Origin: S010-25 sp964441285
GTDB taxonomy: Bacteria; Pseudomonadota; Gammaproteobacteria; SZUA-229
DNA: 30,205 nt
NCBI GenBank assembly: GCA_964441285.1
Contig: CAYTUK010000020.1
Coordinates: forward strand, 1 to 30,205
Direction of reading: 5' to 3'
Numbering within the stretch: the stretch's first letter is position 1; each line of letters starts with the position of its first letter. Both the position numbers and the translations under genes were made by a program. The notes under the pieces are model-generated. The model was not told the DNA's origin. It did not search any database and worked only from the letters and a program-made list of their open reading frames with translations. This document shows positions 1 through 7,648 of this stretch, one piece after another.

Positions 1-328
1 CCCGCAACTTTGCCTTTGTCGCTGCGGTTATCGAATTGCCGCCAAGGACGGCGTTGACATTGATAATCGGTGCAATATCTCCCGCAGTAGGTAACGACAG
101 GGTAACGGCCGGTTGATAAATTTTTGGCAGCAGTAACGCCAGTAATACCGCCAGCAGAGAACCAGCAACCGTAACTGCCAGGATTAGCCGCCACTGGCTT
201 ATTAACCGGGAAAATAATTCACCCAGGTCTATTTCATTACCTGTTTGATCAGGTAATACCCCGTAGATAATAGGCTGTAAGACGTTTTCTGCTGTGTTAT
301 TTTTATCTGCGGGGGCGCTTGAAGTCAT
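1..328 (-). CDS. Wzz/chain-length-determinant family protein, N-terminal part (cut by window edge)
   Basis: An open frame on the minus strand starts at ATG 328-326 and runs off the left edge, giving 109 residues. An AAGGAT ribosome-binding site lies just upstream. The N-terminus has a short soluble leader, then a segment EIDLGELFSRLISQWRLIL (residues 32-50) that runs into a hydrophobic helix (about 48-68) ending in LLLPKIYQP. This acidic patch, amphipathic segment, first transmembrane helix and proline-rich exit is the hallmark of the Wzz/FepE/Etk N-terminal domain. Such inner-membrane proteins set O-antigen or exopolysaccharide chain length. The remaining periplasmic domain and second helix lie outside the window, so I cannot tell an O-antigen Wzz from an exopolysaccharide co-polymerase, or see whether a kinase domain follows. 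Confidence 0.8.
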   Translation of the reverse strand, partial: MTSSAPADKNNTAENVLQPIIYGVLPDQTGNEIDLGELFSRLISQWRLILAVTVAGSLLAVLLALLLPKIYQPAVTLSLPTAGDIAPIINVNAVLGGNSITAATKAKLR

Positions 329-451
329 TCGTATCCTTAATTACTGGTAAATTCCAACTTGCAAAAAGATTGAGCCATTAGCTATCATGGACTGGCAGTC
401 GAAATGCGGTAAAACCATGATAATTTCACGGAGTTATAAATTAATGTGCGT

Positions 452-480
452 ATTATACGTAATGATTAGTCATTAGTCAT
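452..480 (-). promoter_or_regulatory. Candidate sigma-70 promoter for the Wzz-like gene
   Basis: Read on the minus strand, ATGACT (480-475) and TATAAT (457-452) are separated by 17 nt, a good spacing for a sigma-70 promoter. It would give a leader of roughly 115 nt before the ATG at 328. The -35 lies in a short tandem repeat, ATTAGTC twice plus ATTA at 465-482 on the plus strand, which supplies a second ATGACT copy at 473-468. Confidence 0.4.
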
Positions 481-534
481 TATGGTGTAGCCTTCCAGCC
501 TGAAGGCGGTCTGTTCTCAAGTCGGCATCCCGGT

Positions 535-756
535 ATGCAGCAGCGCCAGAAACCCCAACAGCCCCATCACCTCGATATTCAAAGCTTGATTGTATCGTGC
601 AAAATGCAGGGTATCAATCCAGATATTTATCTTACTGATGTTTTACAGCGCGTCAGTTTGCCTTGCACATCAAAAGTCGATGAGCATACGCCAAAAAACT
701 GGAAAGAAAAATATGGGAATAATTTTTTGAAATCGGATTTGGATAGGGTGGGGTAA
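535..756 (+). pseudogene. IS66-family transposase, C-terminal remnant
   Basis: A 73-codon frame resembles the extreme C-terminus of IS66-family transposases. The sequence LIVSCKMQGINPDIYLTDVL (residues 18-37) followed by VDEHTPKNWKEKY matches the family pattern 'SLIxTCKxxGINPxxYLxDVLxR...VDELLPxNWK'. A complete IS66 transposase has about 500 residues, so the catalytic DDE domain is absent. The frame stays open upstream to about 481 but with no recognisable family sequence, so the element is truncated on its left side. It ends 24 nt before a plausible IS66 right terminus. Assignment is by motif memory; a protein search would settle it. Confidence 0.65.
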
Positions 757-780
757 TAGCGTTCTAGAATGAACGCTTAC
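757..780 (+). mobile_element. Probable right terminal inverted repeat of the IS66-family remnant
   Basis: Just after the transposase stop the sequence ends in GAACGCTTAC (771-780). Its reverse complement begins GTAAGCG, and IS66-family termini characteristically start with GTAA. The same tract contains a small palindrome, GCGTTC-TAGAAT-GAACGC (759-776). If this is the true end, the following 8 nt (781-788) would be the target-site copy. No matching left end or duplicate is visible in the window. Confidence 0.5.
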
Positions 781-960
781 ATATCAAGTGAGTAGACGTT
801 TTCTTCCTGATAATTCGTATAGATCCCTTTAGACTGTTTAATAAATCTATCAAATTTTGCTTTGTAAGGTAGGATTTAGTATATATACCAGCAAGAACTG
901 ACAAATTCGACAACCTATGCAGCTTTTGTTACGAGGTGGAACCCCTATACACAGTGGCTG

Positions 961-985
961 AAAGCCGCATGATAAGCGGTTTTTC
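961..985 (+). terminator. Possible hairpin terminator between the IS66 remnant and the tRNA
   Basis: The stem AAAGCCGC / GCGGTTTT (961-968 with 976-983; one G-T pair) encloses a 7-nt loop and runs into a short T tract on the plus strand. The A-rich left arm gives a weaker T tract on the minus strand, so it could stop transcription from either side. The rest of the 781-1036 gap shows no gene that I can support. Confidence 0.35.
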
Positions 986-1036
986 ACTATCACAAGGAAA
1001 GCTGTTATCGATCGGCAACGCCGAGAAGGGTGAAAA

Positions 1037-1113
1037 TGGTGGGCCTGGAAGGACTTGAACCTTCGACCTGCCGATTATGAGTCGGATGCTCTAACCAACT
1101 GAGCTACAGGCCC
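1037..1113 (-). tRNA. ileX: tRNA-Ile2 with CAU anticodon (lysidine-type, ileX-like)
   Basis: The minus strand reads as a complete 77-nt cloverleaf with an encoded CCA tail (positions 1039-1037). The acceptor stem is GGGCCTG/CAGGCCC, the D arm contains AGCTCAGTTGGTTAGAGC, the anticodon loop is CTCATAA and the T arm is GGTTCAAGTCC. A CAU anticodon can mean elongator Met, initiator Met or Ile2. The 5' end pairs with the 3' end, so it is not the initiator. C4-G69 and C5-G68, used by the lysidine synthetase TilS to recognise tRNA-Ile2, are present and differ from the E. coli elongator tRNA-Met acceptor. In E. coli the Ile2 gene ileX also lies near rpoD. Cytidine 34 would be changed to lysidine so that AUA codons are read. 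Confidence 0.85.
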
Positions 1114-1278
1114 TTATAATATTTAACGGGTGTTTTGTTACTTCGCTTTTAAATATTTGTGTTTGGCTTTCTTTTCTTTGGTCGGTTAAGCTCGATGTGC
1201 TGCTGAGGTTTTTTTCAGGGCAGGCGTATTTTAACCATCTTTTAGCAGGATACCAGTGAAACCTGCATAGATTGCAAA

Positions 1279-3135
1279 TTATTGTTCTTCGTTATCACCG
1301 AGAAAGCTGCGCAAATTTTCTGCACGGCTTGGATGGCGGAGTTTACGCAGGGCTTTGGCTTCGATTTGGCGGATGCGTTCACGAGTAACATCAAATTGCT
1401 TGCCGACTTCCTCCAGTGTGTGATCAGTATTCATGTCGATACCAAAGCGCATGCAGAGTACTTTTGATTCGCGAGCGGTTAGGGTAGTGAGTATCTCACG
1501 GGTTGATTCACGTAGGGATTCACTGGTTGCTGATTCCATTGGTGCCATAATATTGATGTCTTCAATGAAGTCACCAAGGTGTGAGTCTTCGTCATCGCCA
1601 ATAGGCGTTTCCATCGAGATAGGTTCTTTGGCAATTTTAAGCACTTTGCGTACCTTATCTTCTGGCATCTCCATTTTTTCTGCCAATTCTTCCGGTGTAG
1701 GTTCGCGCCCCATTTCCTGTAGCATCTGACGAAAGATGCGGTTGAGTTTGTTGATGGTCTCAATCATGTGGACGGGAATGCGGATGGTGCGGGCCTGATC
1801 AGCAATGGAGCGGGTAATTGCCTGGCGTATCCACCAGGTTGCATAAGTTGAAAACTTGTAGCCACGGCGATATTCGAATTTATCAACGGCTTTCATCAAG
1901 CCGATATTGCCTTCCTGAATTAAATCGAGAAATTGCAGGCCGCGATTGGTGTATTTTTTCGCGATTGAGATGACCAGGCGTAAATTGGCCTCCACCATTT
2001 CTTTTTTTGCACGCCGCGCTTTGGCCTCGCCTATCGACATCTTACGGTTAATTTCTTTGATGTTCGAAATGGTCAGGCCGTATTCTGTTTCGGTGATCCT
2101 GAGTTTCTGCTGGGTGATTTTAATGTCAGGAGCAAGTTGTTTTAGTTTTTCCGAGTATTCATGTCCTTTGCAGTATTTATCAACCCATTGAAGGTCAACT
2201 TCATTCTGTGGAAAAGTGCTGATCATGGTCTTACGTGGCATATGTGCGCGGTTGACGGCAAGATCCAGAATGTGACGTTCCAGTTTGCGTACTCGATTAA
2301 TCGCGACATGCAGCTCTTTAGTCAGGTTGCTAACCAGTACAGGTGGGTATTTAAATTCGAGAAAGGCGGCAGACATCGAGGCGCGGGCTTTTTCTATTTC
2401 GGCAGAGGTACTGCCTTTTTTTGCGATAACATTCAGGCAGTGAGTATGCGTGCGTTTAATCACAATAAAGATTTTTTTGACTTTTTTGATGTCAGGCCCG
2501 GTATCTACCACATCTTCTTTGGGTGTGGCTTTTCCGGCAGCGGCTAATTCGGCTTCTTTGGCAGCGCGTTCAAGGGCTTCTGCTGCCATGCGGTCAAGCT
2601 CTTCATTGCTTTTGTGGAAGTCGACAATAAGTTCGTTGAGGCGAGTTTCGCCCTCCTGTACCCGTTCCCAGATTTCGAGTATTTTTTCGATGGTTCGTGG
2701 ATTGGTGGCGAGTGCGTGCAGTATTTGCTTTAGACCTTCTTCAATGCGCTTGGCTATTTCAATTTCACCTTCGCGGGTGAGCAGTTCAACACTGCCCATT
2801 TCGCGCATGTACATACGTACCGGGTCGGTTGTTCGGCCCAGCTCGGTTTCAATTGAGGCGAGTGCGGCAACGGCTTCGTCGGTGGTTTCATCATCGGCTT
2901 CTGTCACCGAGTTATCAGTGAGAACCTGTGATTCTGCATCGGGAGCAATCTCACAGACTTTTATGCCCATGTCGTTGATTGTGTTAATTATATCTTCAAT
3001 CTGAGAGGGGTCAACAATGCCTTCGGGCAGGTGGTCGTTAACCTCAGTATAAGTCAGGTAGCCTTGCTCCTTGCCTTTGGCAATGAGAGATTTAAGGCGA
3101 GACTGCTTGTCCTGTTGGACTAAAGGATCTGACAT
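1279..3135 (-). CDS. rpoD: RNA polymerase primary sigma factor (sigma-70)
   Basis: This 618-residue protein is full length for a gammaproteobacterial RpoD. Region 1.1 occupies about residues 10-80. Region 1.2 follows with TDPVRMYMREMGSVELLTR, then the non-conserved region typical of RpoD. Region 2 starts near residue 380 (MVEANLRLVISIAKKYTNRG), and the -10 recognition and melting segment with TYATWWIRQAITRSIADQAR lies at about 430-449. Region 3 follows, then region 4 with the -35 helix-turn-helix VTRERIRQIEAKALRKLRHP at 583-602. It directs core polymerase to housekeeping promoters. Unlike the E. coli rpsU-dnaG-rpoD operon, no dnaG lies upstream; a divergent thioredoxin-fold gene starts 389 bp away. 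The tRNA follows 165 bp downstream on the same strand. The ribosome-binding site is weak (GGGTAA). Confidence 0.98.
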   Translation of the reverse strand: MSDPLVQQDKQSRLKSLIAKGKEQGYLTYTEVNDHLPEGIVDPSQIEDIINTINDMGIKVCEIAPDAESQVLTDNSVTEADDETTDEAVAALASIETELGRTTDPVRMYMREMGSVELLTREGEIEIAKRIEEGLKQILHALATNPRTIEKILEIWERVQEGETRLNELIVDFHKSNEELDRMAAEALERAAKEAELAAAGKATPKEDVVDTGPDIKKVKKIFIVIKRTHTHCLNVIAKKGSTSAEIEKARASMSAAFLEFKYPPVLVSNLTKELHVAINRVRKLERHILDLAVNRAHMPRKTMISTFPQNEVDLQWVDKYCKGHEYSEKLKQLAPDIKITQQKLRITETEYGLTISNIKEINRKMSIGEAKARRAKKEMVEANLRLVISIAKKYTNRGLQFLDLIQEGNIGLMKAVDKFEYRRGYKFSTYATWWIRQAITRSIADQARTIRIPVHMIETINKLNRIFRQMLQEMGREPTPEELAEKMEMPEDKVRKVLKIAKEPISMETPIGDDEDSHLGDFIEDINIMAPMESATSESLRESTREILTTLTARESKVLCMRFGIDMNTDHTLEEVGKQFDVTRERIRQIEAKALRKLRHPSRAENLRSFLGDNEEQ

Positions 3136-3524
3136 ATAATTACCCGTTGGAGCTAAATTTTACCGAATCAGCCATGTTATCAGTTTGTGGTCCCCGTGCC
3201 TACCAGTTTTGTCTAAAAAGGGAGGTTGGTGTAAGGCGAAGTTGGCATGATTTTCGCTATTATTCACTGTTCTGGAATGGTTGGTAATGGCGTTTTGAGG
3301 CAATGTGGTAGGTTATTGAATTGTGCAGGCTGGCTGTGGAGAGCGTTGCTGGCCGAATCCAGAAGGTTATATCCGAGAGGATATTCTGGCTATTTTTATT
3401 ATGCGTATGCCATCGATTCATTACAGGCTGTATGGAATGAATGTGTTGATACAGTATATAATTGATGCTGCAAGACAGGCATTGTGTGTGATGAATTTCT
3501 TGTTTAATTTTTGAGGGCAGTTAA
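3136..3524. other. Gene-free divergent spacer between rpoD and the thioredoxin-fold gene
   Basis: This 389-bp stretch holds two short overlapping plus-strand frames (3247-3465 and 3323-3514) with no recognisable domain, and I do not call either as a gene. It must carry the divergent promoters. A perfect TATAAT at 3457-3462 could serve the rightward gene, but no good -35 is seen. A 6-bp inverted repeat with a GAGA loop, ATATCC-GAGA-GGATAT, lies at 3369-3384 and could be a hairpin or an operator. No promoter for rpoD is obvious. Confidence 0.5.
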
Positions 3525-4085
3525 ATGGTATCGCTTGAAACACCAGTGTGTGAATTTAATAAAGTAATCGCGCCTTTTTCTTTGCCGGGAGTCGACGGTG
3601 AAATCTGGACGCCGGAGCGCTGCCGGGGTGAAAAGGGCCTGCTAGTGATGTTTATCTGTAACCACTGTCCTTATGTTAAGGCCATTCGTGATCGATTGGT
3701 GCGCGATACGCGCGAATTAATGAAGTATGGATTGAATAGCGTTGCTATTATGTCAAATGATACCGATGAATACGAGGAAGATTCGTTGGATAATATGCAA
3801 CGCGTAGCGCAGCAATTTGATTTTCCATTTCCTTATTTACTGGATGAAACGCAACAGGTTGCCAGGGCTTATGGCGCGGTTTGTACACCGGATTTCTTCG
3901 GTTATAACGCCGATCTACAGTTGCAATATCGTGGGCGACTTGATGCCAGTGGCAAGCAAACTGCGCCGCAGGCAGTAAAACGTGATCTGTTTGATGCGAT
4001 GGCGCAAGTGGGGCGGACTGGGTGCGGGCCGGAAGTGCAGATTCCGAGTATTGGCTGTTCCATTAAATGGAAACTTGCTCATTAG
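3525..4085 (+). CDS. Thioredoxin-fold (peroxiredoxin-like, PRX_like1 type) protein
   Basis: This 186-residue protein has no signal peptide and is probably cytoplasmic. It has a thioredoxin/AhpC-TSA fold with a CNHC motif at residues 45-48 in FICNHCPYVK. Further on it has the cis-proline segment VCTPDFFGY and a conserved tail, PSIGCSIKWK. These features fit the widespread family often annotated 'thioredoxin family protein' or 'redoxin'. Members probably act as thiol oxidoreductases or peroxidases, but no substrate is established to my knowledge. The start is supported by GAGGGC at 3513-3518, seven nt upstream. The gene stands alone, divergent from rpoD, with a separate promoter region before tkt. 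Confidence 0.85.
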   Translation: MVSLETPVCEFNKVIAPFSLPGVDGEIWTPERCRGEKGLLVMFICNHCPYVKAIRDRLVRDTRELMKYGLNSVAIMSNDTDEYEEDSLDNMQRVAQQFDFPFPYLLDETQQVARAYGAVCTPDFFGYNADLQLQYRGRLDASGKQTAPQAVKRDLFDAMAQVGRTGCGPEVQIPSIGCSIKWKLAH

Positions 4086-4231
4086 AATGAATTAAGGGAA
4101 AATACGCCACTTTCGATGAAGCGGGCGCGATAAATTGTGTGTCATCTGGCTGCATCTTTGCAGTGTCGGTAAGTCCGAGCTTATTGGTTGAATTCAGCAG
4201 AATTTTTGTTACCTCGCAAGTGGTGGATCAC

Positions 4232-4261
4232 TTGTTGTGGTGACTTTTTTATAGTTATAAT
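4232..4261 (+). promoter_or_regulatory. Candidate sigma-70 promoter for the tkt-led carbon-metabolism block
   Basis: TTGTTG (4232-4237) and a perfect TATAAT (4256-4261) are 18 nt apart, 45 nt before the tkt start. The -35 overlaps the right half of a small inverted repeat, AAGTG-N6-CACTT (4218-4233), which could be an operator. A direct repeat of GTTATAA with a 14-nt period (4254-4260 and 4268-4274) overlaps the -10. Confidence 0.5.
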
Positions 4262-4305
4262 TTTATGGTTATAAACCAGTTTAAAAACTTAACCGGAGAG
4301 CACTT

Positions 4306-6309
4306 ATGCCTTCACGTAAAGACTTAGCCAATGCCATTCGCGTCCTGAGCATGGATGCAATTCAAATTCCTAACTCAGGACACCCGGGTGCCCCGATGGG
4401 GATGGCCGATATCGCAGAAGTTCTATATAACGACTTCATGAAGCACAATCCAGACAACCCTAAATGGGCAGATCGTGATCGTTTTGTTTTATCAAATGGC
4501 CATGGTTCGATGTTGATTTATTCATTGTTACACCTGACCGGATATGCTTTGACGATTGATGATCTGAAAGGCTTCCGTTCGTTGCATTCAAAAACCCCGG
4601 GTCATCCGGAGTACGGTTACACCGCTGGCGTTGAAACCACCACCGGTCCTCTGGGGCAGGGTTTGACCAATGCGGTGGGTATGGCACTGGCAGAAAAAGT
4701 CATGGCGGCACAATTTAATAAAAATGGCCACGAGATTGTTGACCATAAAACCTATGTTTTCCTCGGTGACGGTTGTTTAATGGAAGGCATATCGCACGAA
4801 GCCTGCTCACTGGCTGGCTCTTTCGGCCTGGGTAAATTAATCTGTTTCTATGATGATAACGACATTTCAATTGATGGCAATGTTGATGGCTGGTTTGCAG
4901 ATGATACTCCCAAACGATTTGAAGCTTACGGCTGGCATGTCGTCGCGAATGTGGATGGTCATGATGCCGAGGCAATACGAAAAGCAACGCAGGAAGCCAT
5001 TGCGGCAACAGATAAACCCTCATTAATTTGCTGTAAAACCGTTATTGGTAAAGGCGCGCCGAATAAAGAAGGCGGTCATCATGTGCATGGTGAAGCGTTG
5101 GGGGCTGATGAAATTGCAGCAACCCGCAAAAATCTGAACTGGAATTATGCGCCCTTTGTTATTCCTGATGATATTTATGCTGCCTGGAGTGCAAAAGCAA
5201 GCGGCAGTGCGGCAGAGTCTACATGGAGCGAGAAATTCGCCGCTTATCAATCCGCCTTCCCTGTCGAAGCTGCCGAATTTGAGCGGCGTATGGCAGGCGA
5301 TCTACCTGCGAATTTTGCCGCAGAAGCAGAAAAATTTATTGCATCGGTGAATGAAAAGGCCGCATCACCTGCCACTCGAGTCGCTTCAAAAGAGGCATTG
5401 AATGGTTATGCGCCATTATTGCCAGAATTCCTTGGCGGTTCTGCTGATCTGACTCCCTCGAATAACACCTTTAATGATAAGAGCGTCAGAATTAATGATA
5501 ATAATGGTTCCAGTGAAATGGATTTTACGGGCAATTATATTTCTTACGGTGTGCGTGAGTTCGGTATGAGCGCAATCATGAATGGCGTTACGCTGCATGG
5601 TGGCTTGATGCCTTACGGCGCAACTTTCCTGATGTTTTCTGAATATGCGCGGAATGCATTACGCATGGCTGCACTAATGAAAATTCGTTCCATCTTTGTT
5701 TATACGCATGACTCGATTGGTCTGGGTGAAGATGGTCCGACACACCAGGCTGTCGAGCAGATTCCAACACTGCGGATGATTCCTGGGATGTCAGTATGGC
5801 GGCCCTGTGACACGGTGGAAACAGCAATTGCATGGAAACATGCGATTGAAAACAAGAATGGCCCCACGATACTGATTTTCTCGCGTCAGGGCTTGCCGTT
5901 CCAGCAGCGCGATAACGCCACCATTGCCAATGTTGCAAAAGGCGGTTATATCCTGAAAGATACAGCCGGTACGCCGGATGCTATTGTGATTGCAACCGGC
6001 TCTGAAGTGGGCCTTGCAGTTGCCGCAGCAGACGCTTCGGATAAAAAAGTACGGGTTGTTTCGATGCCATCGGTGGATCAATTTGAAGCGCAGGATGCGG
6101 CCTATAAAGAATCAGTATTACCTGCTGCAGTGACTGCGCGTGTCGCGGTTGAAGCGGCGATTATGGACGGCTGGTGGAAATATGTAGGCATCAGCGGTGC
6201 AGTTGTTGGGATGTCAACATTTGGTGAATCAGCACCCGCTGGTCAGTTATTTAAACACTTTGGTTTCACTGTCGAAAATGTTGTGAAAACAATCGATAGC
6301 GTTGTATAA
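4306..6309 (+). CDS. tkt: Transketolase
   Basis: The 667-residue length is normal for bacterial transketolase. Transketolase is a homodimeric thiamine-diphosphate enzyme that moves two-carbon ketol units between sugar phosphates in the pentose phosphate and Calvin cycles. The N-terminal domain has H26 in SGHPGAPMGMADI, H66 in LSNGHGSML, and the cofactor motif GDGCLMEG starting at 154 with the metal-binding asparagine at 185 (DDNDISIDG). The middle domain contains VREFGMSAIMNG and the substrate loop HDSIGLGEDGPTHQ starting at H468. The C-terminal domain is complete. A GGAGAG ribosome-binding site at 4295-4300 supports the start. It is the first gene of the plus-strand block leading to gap, pgk, pyk and fba. 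In autotrophs the equivalent gene is called cbbT, but no RuBisCO is present to justify that name. Confidence 0.97.
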   Translation: MPSRKDLANAIRVLSMDAIQIPNSGHPGAPMGMADIAEVLYNDFMKHNPDNPKWADRDRFVLSNGHGSMLIYSLLHLTGYALTIDDLKGFRSLHSKTPGHPEYGYTAGVETTTGPLGQGLTNAVGMALAEKVMAAQFNKNGHEIVDHKTYVFLGDGCLMEGISHEACSLAGSFGLGKLICFYDDNDISIDGNVDGWFADDTPKRFEAYGWHVVANVDGHDAEAIRKATQEAIAATDKPSLICCKTVIGKGAPNKEGGHHVHGEALGADEIAATRKNLNWNYAPFVIPDDIYAAWSAKASGSAAESTWSEKFAAYQSAFPVEAAEFERRMAGDLPANFAAEAEKFIASVNEKAASPATRVASKEALNGYAPLLPEFLGGSADLTPSNNTFNDKSVRINDNNGSSEMDFTGNYISYGVREFGMSAIMNGVTLHGGLMPYGATFLMFSEYARNALRMAALMKIRSIFVYTHDSIGLGEDGPTHQAVEQIPTLRMIPGMSVWRPCDTVETAIAWKHAIENKNGPTILIFSRQGLPFQQRDNATIANVAKGGYILKDTAGTPDAIVIATGSEVGLAVAAADASDKKVRVVSMPSVDQFEAQDAAYKESVLPAAVTARVAVEAAIMDGWWKYVGISGAVVGMSTFGESAPAGQLFKHFGFTVENVVKTIDSVV

Positions 6310-6335
6310 AAGTAAAAGATTATAAACATTCGTTG

Positions 6336-6413
6336 CGAAGGTCGCAAAAAAGCTAAATTAAATAGTACGTTATTTTTTTGAGCTCGTTGCGGCCTTCGTG
6401 GTAACCGCTTTTT
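6336..6413 (+). promoter_or_regulatory. Overlapping hairpins between tkt and gap (attenuator-like)
   Basis: Two mutually exclusive structures can form in the 139-nt tkt-gap spacer. A long 12-bp stem pairs CGAAGGTCGCAA (6336-6347) with TTGCGGCCTTCG (6387-6398), with one G-U pair and a 39-nt loop. A second hairpin uses part of the same right arm: GCGGCC (6389-6394) pairs with GG and CCGC (6400-6408, with a TAA bulge) and runs straight into five T residues (6409-6413), like an intrinsic terminator. A third, local hairpin, TTGCGA-AGG-TCGCAA (6333-6347), competes for the left arm. The pattern resembles antiterminator/terminator pairs, but no ligand or leader peptide is identified. Confidence 0.4.
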
Positions 6414-6448
6414 GATTTATTTTTAATTTTTGACCTGGAGAGATAATT

Positions 6449-7453
6449 ATGGCTATTAAAGTTGGTATTAACGGTTTTGGCCGTATTGGACGCATGATTT
6501 TCCGTGCGGTATATAATGAGTTTGAGAATATTGAAATCGTTGGTATTAACGACTTGCTCGCAGCGGATTACCTGGCATATATGCTGAAGTACGATTCAGT
6601 TCATGGTCGCTTCAAAGGCGAAGTTTCTACTGAGCCTGGTGCAATGATTGTTAATGGTAAGAAAATTCGCCTGACTGCTGAGCGCGACCCAGCCAATCTG
6701 AAATGGGCGGACGTTGGTGCGGACATCGTTATTGATTCAACTGGTTTTTTCCTGACTGAAGAAAGCTGCCAGAAACATATTGACGCAGGTGCAAAAAAAG
6801 TTGTGCAGTCGGCCCCTTCCAAAGACAGCACACCGATGTTTGTTTATGGCGTTAACCATGAAACATACGCCGGTCAGGCCATTGTTTCCGCAGCATCCTG
6901 CACCACCAACTGTTTAGCTCCAGTCGCTAAAATATTAAATGACAACTGGGGCATTAAACGTGGTCTGATGACTACCGTTCATGCAGCGACGGCAACTCAG
7001 AAAACTGTTGACGGCCCATCCCAGAAGGACTGGCGTGGTGGCCGTGGTATTTTAGAAAATATTATCCCATCGTCGACAGGTGCAGCAAAAGCTGTTGGTG
7101 TGGTGTTGCCTGAGCTAAACGGGAAGCTAACAGGTATGGCTTTCCGCGTGCCAACCTCTGATGTCTCGGTTGTTGATCTGACGATTGAGCTGGAAAAAGG
7201 TGCCTCGTACGAAGAAATTTGTGCAGCAATGAAAGCGGCGGCTGAAACAGGTAGTATGAGTAAAACGCTGGCTTATACCGATGAAAAAGTGGTTTCAACC
7301 GATTTCCGTGGCGTTGGCTTCTCATCAATCTTTGATGCTGGAGCGGGTATTGCATTAGATGATACCTTTGTGAAAGTGGTTGCATGGTATGACAACGAGT
7401 ACGGTTACACCTGTAACATGATGCGCTTTGTTGAGTACGTTGCAGCTAACTAG
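6449..7453 (+). CDS. gap: Glyceraldehyde-3-phosphate dehydrogenase, type I
   Basis: This 334-residue protein has full family length. The Rossmann motif INGFGRIGR lies at 7-15. An aspartate at 35 (GINDL) at the end of the second strand suggests NAD rather than NADP preference. The catalytic cysteine is C151 in SAASCTTNCLAP and the general base is H178 in TTVHAATATQ. It interconverts glyceraldehyde-3-phosphate and 1,3-bisphosphoglycerate. The start has a GGAGAG site a few bases upstream. It is the second gene of the carbon-metabolism block, separated from tkt by a structured 139-nt spacer and from pgk by tandem hairpins, so its messenger level may be set separately from its neighbours. Confidence 0.97.
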   Translation: MAIKVGINGFGRIGRMIFRAVYNEFENIEIVGINDLLAADYLAYMLKYDSVHGRFKGEVSTEPGAMIVNGKKIRLTAERDPANLKWADVGADIVIDSTGFFLTEESCQKHIDAGAKKVVQSAPSKDSTPMFVYGVNHETYAGQAIVSAASCTTNCLAPVAKILNDNWGIKRGLMTTVHAATATQKTVDGPSQKDWRGGRGILENIIPSSTGAAKAVGVVLPELNGKLTGMAFRVPTSDVSVVDLTIELEKGASYEEICAAMKAAAETGSMSKTLAYTDEKVVSTDFRGVGFSSIFDAGAGIALDDTFVKVVAWYDNEYGYTCNMMRFVEYVAAN

Positions 7454-7517
7454 GTATTTGCTGTTTAACTTCACGGTTAACGGTTGCAAATAAACGTTGG
7501 TGAAGTTTAGTAAGGAT

Positions 7518-7559
7518 ATTCGCCCGCCTGAGTAGTAACATTTTTCCAGGCGGGCGAAT
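7518..7559 (+). terminator. Perfect 13-bp hairpin after gap
   Basis: ATTCGCCCGCCTG (7518-7530) pairs perfectly with CAGGCGGGCGAAT (7547-7559) around a 16-nt loop. Only a loose TATTTAAG follows rather than a clean T run. It may therefore be an imperfect intrinsic terminator or a 3'-end stabiliser for the gap message rather than a full stop. Confidence 0.55.
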
Positions 7560-7570
7560 TATTTAAGTAT

Positions 7571-7618
7571 ATTTTGTTAAATAAAAAGCCAGGCGTTACT
7601 TAACAAAACATATTTTTT
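7571..7618 (+). terminator. Second gap-pgk hairpin with T run
   Basis: ATTTTGTTAA (7571-7580) pairs with TTAACAAAA (7600-7608) over nine bp with a 19-nt loop. A T run at 7613-7618 follows closely. It is AT-rich and weaker than the preceding hairpin, and ends only 18 nt before the pgk ribosome-binding site. Together the two suggest partial termination before pgk. Confidence 0.4.
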
Positions 7619-7648
7619 CAAGTGATAATGAATTTAGGAGGTTGCCCA

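Noticed and set aside
1037..1113. Elongator or initiator tRNA-Met reading of the CAU tRNA
   Set aside because: The paired 5' end excludes the initiator. The C4-G69 and C5-G68 pairs and the rpoD neighbourhood favour tRNA-Ile2, although anticodon alone cannot decide.
3247..3514. Two short plus-strand frames (72 and 63 residues) upstream of the thioredoxin-fold gene
   Set aside because: No recognisable motif, no ribosome-binding site, odd composition, and they overlap each other in the divergent promoter region.
7622..7648. Upstream GTG start for pgk, adding nine residues
   Set aside because: The extension covers the AGGAGG ribosome-binding site, which is ideally placed for ATG 7649, and the added residues are not family-like.
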